Below are positions 41,665 through 50,337 of a stretch of DNA of 64,000 nt, piece by piece. The DNA is from JANPPS01 sp043758105 (GTDB lineage Bacteria > Pseudomonadota > Alphaproteobacteria > Acetobacterales > Acetobacteraceae), in the NCBI GenBank assembly GCA_043758105.1, contig JAYVOF010000080.1, positions 1-64,000 of the forward strand, read 5' to 3'. The notes under the pieces were generated by a model, which was not told the origin of the DNA, searched no databases, and saw only the letters and a program-made list of their open reading frames with translations. How positions within the stretch are numbered: position 1 is the first letter of the stretch; each line of letters opens with the position of its first letter. A program made the position numbers and the translations under genes.

Positions 41665-42854
41665 GGCCGGAGGAGTTGGTCGAGGCCGCTCAGCCGCTCT
41701 GCCCAGGTATAATCGCGCAGCACCCGCTGCCGGGCGGCGGCGCCAATCTGGGTGCCGCCTGGTCCAAGGGCCAGGAGGCAGGCGGCGGCGAACGCGACGG
41801 GATCATTGGCCAAGAGGACCTCGCTGCCGGGGGTTGCGTCGATCCCTTCTAACGCATCTGGCGTGAGGATGACGGGGCGGGCCATCGCCATCGCCTCGAG
41901 AACCTTGTTTTGGATGCCGCGGGCGATGCGCATGGGGGCGACGCAGGCGGCGGCGTGGGCGACGTAGGGACGGACGTCTGGCACGCGGCCGGTGACGGTA
42001 ACCCCGGGTCGCCGCGCTAATGCCTGCACGGCAGCGGTCGGGTTAGCGCCGACGATGTAAAACTCCGCGGTGCTGATCTGCGCCCGAATCCGGGGTAGCA
42101 TTTCGGTGGCGAACCATGTGACGGCGTCGGCATTGGGCGGATAGTCCATGGTGCCGGTGAAAACATAGACGGGTCCCCCGCGATAGGGCGGCGAGGTAGG
42201 GAGCGCGGGATCGAAATAGGCGTGATCGACCCCGTTGCTGATGGCGTGGGTGCGCGCGACCGCGGTGGGGTGCTGACGGCGGAATAAGGCGGCTTCATCG
42301 GCGGAGACGAACAGGCTCGCATCGGCCTCGCGCGCAATGCGAGTTTCGAGCGCCGCGGTTTGGTGCCATTCGCGGCGGTGAACCCAGCGCATTGGCGCCG
42401 AGCCGGTTTCGGCGTAGGCGCGCCATTTTTCGGAATCGACGTCGGTGAGATCAACGATCAATCGACTGTTCGGGCGTCGCAGGTTCAGGACGTAGGATGC
42501 CATATTGGACGAGCAGACAAAAATAACCTCGGGTTCCAAATCCGCGACAATGTGCCGAACCCAGCGGGCCAGCCCGCCGTTACGGTAAAAGGTGACGCTG
42601 AGTGGTTCGTGTGTGACAAGGCCGGTGAGGCAGGTGATCTTTGCCCGCCGTCGGTCCAATGTTCCCGCATAAAGTCCCGTGCAAAGCTCCTGCACTGTAA
42701 CGCGATGTTTTTCGTCGGCTGGGTCATCAATTAGGGTACCCAGAAATACATCGTATCTCTGGTTTAGATAGCGTAGGACCTCATATTGGCGAATCTTCTC
42801 TCCTTTATTCGGTGGATAGGGGATTCGCTGAGTCATATAGAGGAGGCGTGCCAC
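41661..42854 (-). CDS. Glycosyltransferase of the TIGR03087 (exosortase-A/PEP-CTERM polysaccharide) type
   Basis: A 397-aa GT4-like glycosyltransferase. The N-terminal block LYMTQRIPYPPNKGEKIRQYEVLRYL and PVYVFTGTMDYPPNADAVTWFATEMLPRI match the subfamily usually found with XrtA exopolysaccharide loci. The donor-site E-x7-E-like region is LEAMAMARPVILTPDALEGI. It acts on the cytoplasmic face. Start GTG at 42854. It overlaps hddA by 4 nt. It is separated from the chain-length determinant gene by 303 nt, so a separate promoter is possible. Confidence 0.85.
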   Translation of the reverse strand: MARLLYMTQRIPYPPNKGEKIRQYEVLRYLNQRYDVFLGTLIDDPADEKHRVTVQELCTGLYAGTLDRRRAKITCLTGLVTHEPLSVTFYRNGGLARWVRHIVADLEPEVIFVCSSNMASYVLNLRRPNSRLIVDLTDVDSEKWRAYAETGSAPMRWVHRREWHQTAALETRIAREADASLFVSADEAALFRRQHPTAVARTHAISNGVDHAYFDPALPTSPPYRGGPVYVFTGTMDYPPNADAVTWFATEMLPRIRAQISTAEFYIVGANPTAAVQALARRPGVTVTGRVPDVRPYVAHAAACVAPMRIARGIQNKVLEAMAMARPVILTPDALEGIDATPGSEVLLANDPVAFAAACLLALGPGGTQIGAAARQRVLRDYTWAERLSGLDQLLRP

Positions 42855-43157
42855 TTATCACGTCCAGATTTCGGACAAAGTATTGGGGTATTCCACGTTT
42901 TCTCCACCATTCTTTTTGTAGGCCGCACGCGTCCGTATCAAGGTAGCAATGCAAACAGCGCGCGCGTCAACGTGAGCCACAAGCCGGCTGAGCAGCCAGC
43001 AATGATCAGAGCGCATAAGTTCCACGGCATCCGAGCCGAGTTTGGGGCGTAGCGCTTTAACGTGAGACGCGGGATAACAAAGACTAAATTGCTCATGGGC
43101 CTCTCCACCTTTGAGAGGCTACCATGCCAAAGTAGTCTTAAATAATCGTAAACCGTC
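42855..43157. other. 303-base gap inside the polysaccharide locus
   Basis: No convincing gene. It contains a hairpin at 43099-43119, and, read on the minus strand, a TTGATA box about 100 nt before the glycosyltransferase start. Lower GC and long A/T runs fit a promoter region. Nothing else was recognised. Confidence 0.5.
43099..43119 (-). terminator. Hairpin downstream of the chain-length determinant gene
   Basis: GCCTCTC (43099-43105) and GAGAGGC (43113-43119) form a 7-bp stem with a 7-nt loop, 39 nt past the stop codon at 43158. The following minus-strand sequence is A/T-rich but has no proper T-run, so a terminator is only a guess. Confidence 0.35.
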
Positions 43158-44696
43158 TCATATAACGGCGCCCGATCTCAAAAGCTTTACCAATATCCCG
43201 GTAAAGACGATGACCGGCGCGATGGCGGCCAGGCTGAAGCTTCCCACACGGAGTAGTTGTCTAGTCATCGGTTCGGCGGCACCGATCATCGATACGCCGC
43301 CGACCACGGGAAAGCCCAAGTCCCGCAGATCGTCGATGGTGTGAAACGATTGATCCATCTGCACGAGTAGAAGCGCTAAGCCAAACCCGGCGACGATACC
43401 GGCGGCGAGAACGCCCGACAGCAAAACGATCCGTTTCGGCGCGATAGGATTCTGCGGCACCATTGGCGGATCGACAACCTGGATTTTAACTTTGTCACCA
43501 TCCACTTCGGCTGCGCTCGAGATCCGCATCGATTCCCGGCGGGCCAGGAGGTCCTCATAATTCTTGCGGAGGACGTCGTAGTCACGATTGAGGTTGAGGA
43601 ACTCGGCCTGCAAACCCGGCGCTCCCCGTGCGATTTCCTCGAGGCGGTCGCGCTCGCGGGTGCCTTCGGTGATTTGCCGTTGGAGGGAGGCGATGGTCGA
43701 ATCGTTTTCCACCAGCCGCACTTTGAGTTGCTCATAGATTGGGTTGGGTAATGACCGATTTCGTGGGCCGGTTCGTGCCGGGCCGGGGTTATCATTCAGT
43801 CCTGCGCCACCCGAGCGGATGCCGGCCACGAGATTTCGCGCAGCGATCACATCCGGATGTTGATCCGTGTAGCGCAGGCGAAGTTCCTGCAGTTGCCGCT
43901 CGGCCTCCCGCAAGCGTCCCCCGCCGGCAGGGCCGCCGCCCGTCCCACCACCATCCATTTCAGTCACGACCAACTGCGGCGTTGAGGCCAATTCTTTGTT
44001 CAAATTGTCCCGCTTGGCCTCCGCGTCCAGCAATTGCCCCTTGAGCTCGCGGACGGAATTTTGAGCCGTCTCGAGCCGTGAAATACCATCTCCTTGGGGA
44101 AGAAGGTCAATGTATTTGGATCGAAAATCGGCGCGCTTGCGCTCGGCTTCTTTAAGCTGACGTTCATATAGATCTAATTGCTCGTTGAAGAACTTACCCG
44201 CATTCTCCAGATCCATCCGGTTATTGCCGGTCTTACTCTCGACGAACGTGGTGAGCATCGTTTTGACGACATCGAAGGCGAGCCGCGGTGAGGTGCTACG
44301 GAATGAGATGGTGAATAGATTACGGGTCTGCGGCGTGATCCGGATCGTGTTGGCAAGACCCTCGACAAGCCGTTCGCGATCTGCCGGGCCCTTGAGGTCC
44401 AGCTCAAGGTCTGTTTTAGAAATGAGCTTTTCGATATTCGGACGACTCAATAGCGTGCGCTGCAAGGTATCGAGTTGCCCGGCAGTGGATGAGTCGACCG
44501 CCAATCCCCGCAACAACGGCGTCAATACCACGTCCGCGTCCACATAAAGCCGGGCGCTGGCCTCATACTGGTTGGGAATCAGGAACGTAAGGCTCCAGCC
44601 GATCGCGCATACGAGCCACGTGAACAGCACAGCCGGCCAGCGATGTCGCCAGGCGGCTGAAAGCTGCTTCCGGATCAGTGCCTGGATCGTATGCAT
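43158..44696 (-). CDS. Polysaccharide chain-length determinant (Wzz/GumC-like, TIGR03007 type)
   Basis: A 512-aa inner-membrane co-polymerase controlling polymer length. N-terminal helix about 18-38 (WPAVLFTWLVCAIGWSLTFLIP), then the Wzz motif YEASARLYVDADVVLTPLL. A long periplasmic coiled coil covers about 150-400 (FFNEQLDLYERQLKEAERKRADFRSKY; RLREAERQLQELRLRYTDQHPDV). The C-terminal helix (VLLSGVLAAGIVAGFGLALLLVQ) follows a Pro-rich DPPMVPQNPIAPKR. No kinase domain is attached. The subfamily is typically tied to exosortase-A loci. Starts 9 nt after the export lipoprotein gene. Confidence 0.9.
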   Translation of the reverse strand: MHTIQALIRKQLSAAWRHRWPAVLFTWLVCAIGWSLTFLIPNQYEASARLYVDADVVLTPLLRGLAVDSSTAGQLDTLQRTLLSRPNIEKLISKTDLELDLKGPADRERLVEGLANTIRITPQTRNLFTISFRSTSPRLAFDVVKTMLTTFVESKTGNNRMDLENAGKFFNEQLDLYERQLKEAERKRADFRSKYIDLLPQGDGISRLETAQNSVRELKGQLLDAEAKRDNLNKELASTPQLVVTEMDGGGTGGGPAGGGRLREAERQLQELRLRYTDQHPDVIAARNLVAGIRSGGAGLNDNPGPARTGPRNRSLPNPIYEQLKVRLVENDSTIASLQRQITEGTRERDRLEEIARGAPGLQAEFLNLNRDYDVLRKNYEDLLARRESMRISSAAEVDGDKVKIQVVDPPMVPQNPIAPKRIVLLSGVLAAGIVAGFGLALLLVQMDQSFHTIDDLRDLGFPVVGGVSMIGAAEPMTRQLLRVGSFSLAAIAPVIVFTGILVKLLRSGAVI

Positions 44697-44705
44697 TCGA
44701 GAACC

Positions 44706-45350
44706 CTAGAACCAGCTTTGCGGAATGATCAGCGTGTCACCGGGATACATCGGGACGTTCTGGTTGATGTCGCCATCCTTCAGCAGATCATTGAGGCGAA
44801 CTTTGATGGTCTGTCGGTGTCCGTCGATCATGCGCACGATGATCGCGCTGTTGCCCGCTGCAAATCGGGTCAGCCCCTTCGTTTGAATCATCACGTCGAG
44901 GACCGTCATCTGGTCGCGATACGGCAAGGCCAACGGCTCCGTCGCCTCGCCGATCACACGGATCTGACGATCTAACGGACCCACGAACCCGCTGACGATC
45001 ACGGATACGTTGGGCTCCTTTACATATTTCTTCAGTTTCTCCTCAATGTCCTTGGACAGCTCGGTCGGCGTCTTTCCAGCTGCAGCGATATCGGGGATGA
45101 GCGGCATTGAAATTCGGCCATCGGGCCGCACACTCAATCCGGGAACGCTCAACTGAGGAGATTGATAGACAAAGATGCTGAGCTGATCCCCCGGTCCAAT
45201 CAAATAAGGCGTGTTTGTTAGTGACGTCGCTGGCGGCGGCGGCGGCACACTCGGCCCCGCACAAGCCGTCATTCCGATTGCCACCAACGCAGACACGGCG
45301 GCGCAGTGCAGGCGGCCCCGGACGACGGACCCAGTCAATTTTTGTGACAT
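44706..45350 (-). CDS. Polysaccharide export lipoprotein (Wza/GumB-like)
   Basis: A 214-aa outer-membrane export protein. Signal peptide with lipobox-like IGMTAC-AG near residue 30, so the mature protein starts at a lipidated Cys. Poly-Pro linker, then the polysaccharide export domain (YLIGPGDQLSIFVYQSPQLSVPGLSVRPDGRISMPLIPDIAAAGKT) and a SLBB-like domain (RQIRVIGEATEPLALPYRDQMTVLDVMIQ), ending PMYPGDTLIIPQSWF. This matches the short form found with exosortase-A clusters. It pairs with the following chain-length determinant. It lies just downstream of tRNA-Val on the same strand. Confidence 0.9.
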   Translation of the reverse strand: MSQKLTGSVVRGRLHCAAVSALVAIGMTACAGPSVPPPPPATSLTNTPYLIGPGDQLSIFVYQSPQLSVPGLSVRPDGRISMPLIPDIAAAGKTPTELSKDIEEKLKKYVKEPNVSVIVSGFVGPLDRQIRVIGEATEPLALPYRDQMTVLDVMIQTKGLTRFAAGNSAIIVRMIDGHRQTIKVRLNDLLKDGDINQNVPMYPGDTLIIPQSWF

Positions 45351-45384
45351 CCACCCACTCCAACCGTATCGAACGATTCAAATA

Positions 45385-45456
45385 TAGGCGCGGAAGGAGT
45401 CGAACCCCCGACCTCTGCCATGTAATGGCAGCGCTCTACCACTGAGCTACACGCCT
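45385..45456 (-). tRNA. tRNA-Val(TAC)
   Basis: A 72-nt tRNA read on the minus strand. The acceptor AGGCGTG pairs with CGCGCCT (one G-T), with discriminator A. D arm GCTCAGTGGTAGAGC; anticodon stem CTGCC/GGCAG around loop ATTACAT gives anticodon TAC (plus-strand 45422-45424), which reads GUA valine codons. T loop GTTCGAC. CCA is not encoded. The anticodon arm is almost palindromic, but the T arm fixes the strand. Confidence 0.93.
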
Positions 45457-45465
45457 TCAGTATAG

Positions 45466-45485
45466 ACGGTGGCACATACCACCGT
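45466..45485 (-). terminator. Hairpin between the epimerase gene and tRNA-Val
   Basis: ACGGTGG (45466-45472) and CCACCGT (45479-45485) form a perfect 7-bp stem with a 6-nt loop, 20 nt downstream of the epimerase stop at 45505. The tail on the minus strand is CTATACT, not a real T-run. It may end the epimerase transcript. Confidence 0.4.
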
Positions 45486-45504
45486 TGCTCCTGAAACGAC
45501 AACA

Positions 45505-46473
45505 TCACGCGCGTTCGAATGCCAGCGCCGACGAAACGCCCGACAGCGTCCTTCGCAATCCGTCAGCCAACGGTGTCTGCGCCCGTAGCTTCAGCACAGC
45601 TGTGGCGCGTGCCGGCGAGCCGACCGAACGAGCAATATCGCCCGCCCGCGCGGGTCCGGATACGATGTGGCCCCTTCGTCCGGCCAGACTGGACAGCGTC
45701 TCGATCAGTTCAAGCAAGGACGTCTCGCGGCCCGTGCAGACGTTCAGGACGTGATACGCCGGCTCGTGATGCAGCACGGACATCCCGGCCATAAGGTGAG
45801 CGACAACATCAGATACATAGACAAAATCACGGGTCTGCTCGCCGGTGCCGTGCAGCGTGAGGGTTGATCCGGCTCCGATCGCGCGGGCAAAAATGGAAAT
45901 CACGCCGCTATAAGGCGATGCCGGATCCTGGCGCGGCCCGTAAACGTTGAAGAACCGGAAACCGATCGACGAAACACCGTGCACGATGTGTCCGACATGG
46001 GCGTGTAGTTCTGACCCAAGTTTGTCCGCGCCGTAGGCGGTGCGCGGCAACGGAGGGCTGGTTTCCATACACACACCCGCCGCACTGCCATAAATCGCCG
46101 CCGACGACGCATAAATCACGGGGAGGGGCGCGGCACGGCGTCCCTGCGTTTGACCCGCCGTCCTTGCGGCATCAAGAACGGCGATGGTGCCGGATTGATT
46201 GACGCGATGCGTGCCGGCCCAATCTTCGTTCGCGCGCGCGACGGAGGCGATGGCAGCCAGATGAAAGCAGCCCGCCACTCCGTCCAGGGCCCGGTGCAAC
46301 AGGGCTGAGTCACAGACGTCTCCCCGGATCACTTCGCACCGTGGATCAAGGTTCGTCATACGGCCGGTGGAAAAATCATCCACAACCCGCACCTGATGCC
46401 CGGCTGCCAAGAGCGCATCCGCCAAGTGGGATCCAATGAAACCAGCGCCGCCGGTGACTGCATAGATACCCAT
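45505..46473 (-). CDS. NAD-dependent sugar epimerase/dehydratase (GalE-like SDR)
   Basis: A 322-aa extended SDR enzyme. NAD-binding AVTGGAGFIGSHLADALLAAGH at the N terminus, then VVDDFSTGRMTNL, HLAAIASVARA, a Ser in IYASSAAIYG and the catalytic Tyr-x3-Lys in TAYGADKLGSE. FRFFNVYGPRQDP and TRDFVYVSDV are typical of UDP-sugar 4-epimerases. It probably supplies a nucleotide sugar for the locus. It lies 4 nt behind glmS on the same strand. Confidence 0.9.
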   Translation of the reverse strand: MGIYAVTGGAGFIGSHLADALLAAGHQVRVVDDFSTGRMTNLDPRCEVIRGDVCDSALLHRALDGVAGCFHLAAIASVARANEDWAGTHRVNQSGTIAVLDAARTAGQTQGRRAAPLPVIYASSAAIYGSAAGVCMETSPPLPRTAYGADKLGSELHAHVGHIVHGVSSIGFRFFNVYGPRQDPASPYSGVISIFARAIGAGSTLTLHGTGEQTRDFVYVSDVVAHLMAGMSVLHHEPAYHVLNVCTGRETSLLELIETLSSLAGRRGHIVSGPARAGDIARSVGSPARATAVLKLRAQTPLADGLRRTLSGVSSALAFERA

Positions 46474-46477
46474 GTTC

Positions 46478-48301
46478 CTACTCCACCGTCACGCTTTTGG
46501 CGAGATTGCGCGGCTGATCGACATCGGTCCCGCGTAAGACGGCAGTATGATATGCCAGCATTTGGACGGCGATGGCGTACAAAATTGGAGCGACGAAAGG
46601 ATCGACGGCCGGAAGCTCCAGTACTGCCGCTGAAATTCCGCTCAGCTTTGCACACCCCTCAGCATCGCTGAAGACAATGATCTGCCCGCCCCGTGCGCCG
46701 GCCTCCTGAACGTTGGACGCTGTCTTTTCGAATAGCGGCCCAGACGGCACGATGGCGAGGATCGGCACCTGGCGGTCAATCAGTGCAATCGGGCCGTGTT
46801 TCATTTCACCTGCCGCATAGCCTTCGGCGTGAATGTAACAGATCTCCTTTAATTTCAACGCCGCCTCAAGCGCGATGGCGTGGCATGTGCCACGGCCCAG
46901 GCAAAGGACATCCCGCGCCTCCGCCATACGCGAGGCCAGCGCGCGGATGGGTGCATCGTTGGCGAGTACCTCGGCAGCACGAGACGGCAATTCCAACAGT
47001 GCCGCCACCAAATAAGCTTCTCGAGCCGCGGTCATCACGCCTCGGCCCCGGCCGGCGGCGATGGCAACGCACGCCATCGCCGTCAGTTGGGCCGTAAATG
47101 CCTTGGTGCTCGCCACACCGATTTCGGGGCCGGCGACGGTTTCCAGCACGACGTCGCTCTCCCGCGCCATCGTGCTTTCGGGGACGTTCAACACGGATAC
47201 GACGTGCTGTCCTTGCTGGCGCATGTAACGCAACGCCGCCAAGGTGTCGGCTGTTTCGCCACTTTGGCTGACCAGCAATCCGACGCCGCCGGCCGGCAGG
47301 GGAGGGGTGCGGTACCGTAACTCGCTGGCGAAATCGATGTCGGATGGAAGCCGCGCCAACTCTTCCAGCCAATGCCGCCCGGCGAGTCCCGCAAAGTAGG
47401 CCCCGCCGCAGCCGCTGACCGATACCCGCGGCACATCGGACCATTTAAACGGCAAGTCGGGCAGCGTGACGGCCCGCGTCGCAGGATCGAGCATGCGGGC
47501 GAGCGTCTGGCCGATGGCGGCCGGGTGCTCGTGCAGCTCTTTTTCCATGAAGTGCCGGTAGCCGTCCTTCCCGACGACCGCGCCGGTCTGCACCGTGAGG
47601 CGGATTTCCCTATTAACGGGGGTGTTGGCGGGTCCAAAGAACGCAGCGCCTTCCCGCGTTAAGATCACCCAGTCGCCGTCCTGGAGGTAGGCGATTCGCC
47701 GGGTTAGCGGGGCCAAGGCGAGGCTATCGCTGCCAAGGAACATGCCCTGCTCGCCAAATCCGACGGCAAGCGGTGCCCCGTGCTGCGCGCCGATCATCAA
47801 TTCCGGATGCCCCGCAAACACCAGGGCGAGCGCGTAGGCTCCCTCTAGGCGGGTGAACGCTTCCCGTGCGGCATCCACTGGGGCGAGCCCGCGGCGGATG
47901 TTGAGGTCGATTAATTGAGCCACTGTTTCAGTGTCGGTTTCAGTTTCGAAAACCTGTCCCTCCGCCTCAAGCTCGGCCCGTAGTTCGGCGTGGTTTTCGA
48001 TGATGCCGTTATGAACGACGCTGACGCGGGGCGTGCCGTGCGGATGAGCGTTCCGCTGCGTCGGTGCCCCATGCGTCGCCCACCGCGTGTGGCCGATACC
48101 CGTCACGCCATCGAGCGGATGCTGTTCGAGGACGGCCGCCAGGTTCACGAGTTTACCGGCCGCCCGCCGCCGTTCGATCCCATTACCGACCAGAGTGGCG
48201 ATTCCGGCGCTGTCATACCCGCGGTACTCCAACCGCCGCAACGCATCCAGCAGCATCGGTGCGGCCAGTTCAGTTCCGATTACGCCTACGATCCCGCACA
48301 T
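46478..48301 (-). CDS. glmS: Glutamine-fructose-6-phosphate aminotransferase (isomerizing)
   Basis: GlmS makes glucosamine-6-phosphate, the entry to UDP-GlcNAc for peptidoglycan, lipid A and surface polymers. The 607-aa protein has the Ntn amidotransferase start (CGIVGVIG, Cys2 after Met removal), GIGHTRWATHGAP, and VHNGIIENHAELR. Two SIS domains follow (SVSGCGGAYFAGLAGRHWLEEL, VSQSGETADTLAALR, LGRGTCHAIALEAALKLKEICYIHAEGYAAGEMKHGPIALI). It ends in the conserved DQPRNLAKSVTVE. The 153-nt leader has no glmS ribozyme that I can see. Its location in a polysaccharide locus suggests a second or dedicated copy, but this cannot be checked here. Confidence 0.97.
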   Translation of the reverse strand: MCGIVGVIGTELAAPMLLDALRRLEYRGYDSAGIATLVGNGIERRRAAGKLVNLAAVLEQHPLDGVTGIGHTRWATHGAPTQRNAHPHGTPRVSVVHNGIIENHAELRAELEAEGQVFETETDTETVAQLIDLNIRRGLAPVDAAREAFTRLEGAYALALVFAGHPELMIGAQHGAPLAVGFGEQGMFLGSDSLALAPLTRRIAYLQDGDWVILTREGAAFFGPANTPVNREIRLTVQTGAVVGKDGYRHFMEKELHEHPAAIGQTLARMLDPATRAVTLPDLPFKWSDVPRVSVSGCGGAYFAGLAGRHWLEELARLPSDIDFASELRYRTPPLPAGGVGLLVSQSGETADTLAALRYMRQQGQHVVSVLNVPESTMARESDVVLETVAGPEIGVASTKAFTAQLTAMACVAIAAGRGRGVMTAAREAYLVAALLELPSRAAEVLANDAPIRALASRMAEARDVLCLGRGTCHAIALEAALKLKEICYIHAEGYAAGEMKHGPIALIDRQVPILAIVPSGPLFEKTASNVQEAGARGGQIIVFSDAEGCAKLSGISAAVLELPAVDPFVAPILYAIAVQMLAYHTAVLRGTDVDQPRNLAKSVTVE

Positions 48302-48454
48302 ACTTAACCCGCTCCGTCCGCGACGAATTCAGCCCTCGATACCGACAAGTTTGCGGCAATGCCATGGCGTAGTGAAACCCGGTCGCAAACAATGCAAATC
48401 TTGACGGACTTTCCTTCCACCGGCTGACCCTAACATCAACTTGTTAACGAAGCG

Positions 48455-49531
48455 TTACACCCGAAGGCCCACGATATCGCGTAACCGTCCGGCGCGATGC
48501 CGAGCAATTTCGAGAATGCCCCCCCATCGCCGCGGATTTGCGAAGATCACACCCGTCCGTTGCCGCCGTGAACTCACCCAGAGCTGTTTGTATTCATCAT
48601 CGCCACGTCCGAAATCCAGCTCGGTCACGCCGTCCCTTTCAATAAGGTGCCGGATCATCCAGGCGGTGAGCACGGTCCCGGGGGATTGGGATCTTAGCGT
48701 CTCATCATGTGCCAATTTCAGGATCGTCGCCGTCCCGCGCCACACCGTCCAATATTGCGCCGCAATCGGTCGGTCACCGTCCCACATCAGGCCGAGCCGC
48801 ACCGCGCCCAGAGTCGCCAGGCGGGGTAGCAAGGCCGCATTAAAGCCTTGAAATGGCTCGGGTTCCTTCCAACTCCGGGCGTAGATCGCCTCATAGGCGG
48901 CGAGGGCGGCTGGGAGCGCAGAGGGCTCGTTAACGAGTTCGAGACGCACTGATGATTGCCGCAGGGCTGCCGCGGTCTTCCGCCGGATCGTCTCGCGGAG
49001 TGCACCCGGGCGGCTCGCAAGATAGCTGGGCCAGTCGCCCACCGTTTGATGCCAATTGCCGAAATGAGTAAAATTTTGCCGGACCAAGCCGGCTTGAGCG
49101 ACCCCGAGCAGGAGCGGCTCCCACTCCGGCCACGCCGGGTCCAAGGCCTCTAACCGCAAGGTTGAAAAGCGGCGGCCGACCACACCCAGGACTTTGCCCG
49201 CCCGCTCTAACGCGGCCCGGTCCAAGCTGGCGGCGACCAGGGGTTGATACAAAGTGCTGTAGGGGGTCGTGAAACTCGACAGATGCCGGCCCGTCACCTT
49301 TAAGGGGAACAAGGCGACTCGGTTTTCAGCTGCAACACACTCTAGATAGAGGGCGCGACTATCGGCAGGCAGGGCCGCTTCTTCAGCGGCGGCGAGCCAC
49401 GGCAGGGTGGATTGGACGGTGGTGCGCTCCGCCAGCGGACCCCATGCGGATGATAAAGCGGCGGCGTGGACGATCTCACGCGCCTCCCAGTCAGCCACGG
49501 AGAGCGTACCACGCGAGTCCGATCCATTCAT
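48455..49531 (-). CDS. FemAB/GNAT-fold (BioF2-like) acyltransferase
   Basis: A 358-aa protein with the double-GNAT pattern of CelD/BcsL or FemAB-like proteins of polysaccharide loci. A conserved N-terminal strand region is followed by RPGALRETIRRKTAAALRQSSVRLELV, and the C-terminal GNAT core is IAAQYWTVWRGTATILKLAHDE...SPGTVLTAWMIRHLIERDGVTELDFGRGDDEYKQLW. This last block is the family hallmark. The likely role is N-acylation of a sugar or peptide on the polymer. The ATG at 49531 is chosen; the frame is open to 49591. It overlaps the YdcF-like gene by about 41 nt. Confidence 0.8.
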   Translation of the reverse strand: MNGSDSRGTLSVADWEAREIVHAAALSSAWGPLAERTTVQSTLPWLAAAEEAALPADSRALYLECVAAENRVALFPLKVTGRHLSSFTTPYSTLYQPLVAASLDRAALERAGKVLGVVGRRFSTLRLEALDPAWPEWEPLLLGVAQAGLVRQNFTHFGNWHQTVGDWPSYLASRPGALRETIRRKTAAALRQSSVRLELVNEPSALPAALAAYEAIYARSWKEPEPFQGFNAALLPRLATLGAVRLGLMWDGDRPIAAQYWTVWRGTATILKLAHDETLRSQSPGTVLTAWMIRHLIERDGVTELDFGRGDDEYKQLWVSSRRQRTGVIFANPRRWGGILEIARHRAGRLRDIVGLRV

Positions 49532-50264
49532 GGAATGCAAAGTAGCATTTGAGCCACGCGGAAGCGGATGGCACGAATTCGCTGGCTGCAAACGTCGGGT
49601 GCCGCTCTCGCCGGACCGGGACAGGTATGACTTCCAAGCCGGTTTGCCGGAATGCCAACAAGGCCCGGCGCATGTGCCAGCTATGAGTGACGACGAAGAC
49701 GGTGCGGATGCCTTCGTCCTGTAAGATCAACGCGCTATATGCCGCGTTCTCCCACGTGTCGAACGAGGTCGTTTCGGCCCAGCGGGCGGGGCGGTTGAAA
49801 TCCGCCGCCAGGCTTTGTTGCATCAATGTGGCGACCGGGATGGCAGTATGGTTGACGATCCCGCCCGAGACCAACAGCGGCAGCCCGGTCGAACGCGCGA
49901 GCCTGGCCCCCGCCCGGACGCGTTCGAGGCTGAGCGGTCCCAAGACGACATTAGGCGTATCGTTAACTTTTTCTACATCTCCACCGAGTATGATGATCGC
50001 CGACGGAGGTTGGGACGGCGCTGATACCGGTCCTGTTTCCAATGAGGCCAAAAAGGTCATCGCGATGACGGGTAACGACAACAGCACAAGAAGACCGGAG
50101 CCAAGTACGATCGCCCGAGTGGCCATCCGGCGACCGGGCTCCCAAAAACTCAGTAAAGCCGCGCAGAATAAGAAAAACGCGATGTTGGTGGGTGGCACCG
50201 TCAGCGCGGTGGCGGCAGTGCGCAGCACGGCGCTCTCCTTAGGCGATAGAAGCCGCTTGTGCAC
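49491..50264 (-). CDS. YdcF/SanA-like DUF218 membrane protein
   Basis: A 257-aa protein with two N-terminal hydrophobic segments (about NIAFFLFCAALLSFW and ATRAIVLGSGLLVLLSLPVIAMTFLASLE) and a DUF218 domain: AIIILGGDVEKVNDTPN, ERVRAGARLARSTGLPLLVSGGIV, SFDTWENAAYSALILQDEGI, FVVTHSWHMRRALLAFRQTGLEVIPVPV. The family acts in envelope maintenance (ElyC) and is frequent in exopolysaccharide loci. The GTG at 50264 has TCCTC-complement GAGGA at 4 nt; a TTG at 50312 would add 16 residues. Divergent from the second FemAB-like gene. Confidence 0.8.
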   Translation of the reverse strand: MHKRLLSPKESAVLRTAATALTVPPTNIAFFLFCAALLSFWEPGRRMATRAIVLGSGLLVLLSLPVIAMTFLASLETGPVSAPSQPPSAIIILGGDVEKVNDTPNVVLGPLSLERVRAGARLARSTGLPLLVSGGIVNHTAIPVATLMQQSLAADFNRPARWAETTSFDTWENAAYSALILQDEGIRTVFVVTHSWHMRRALLAFRQTGLEVIPVPVRRERHPTFAASEFVPSASAWLKCYFAFHEWIGLAWYALRG

Positions 50265-50337
50265 GACATCCTCGCTTTGGGAAAGGCTGGTTCCGTGCCA
50301 AAACGGGGCCAATGCCAGTCAAAGGGCCGACGACGCC

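Noticed and set aside
42786..43052. 88-aa plus-strand frame in the polysaccharide locus gap
   Set aside because: It begins inside the glycosyltransferase gene on the other strand and has no recognisable features.
48302..48454. glmS ribozyme/riboswitch in the leader of glmS
   Set aside because: The 153-nt leader shows no conserved ribozyme core, and glmS ribozymes are known mainly from Gram-positive bacteria.
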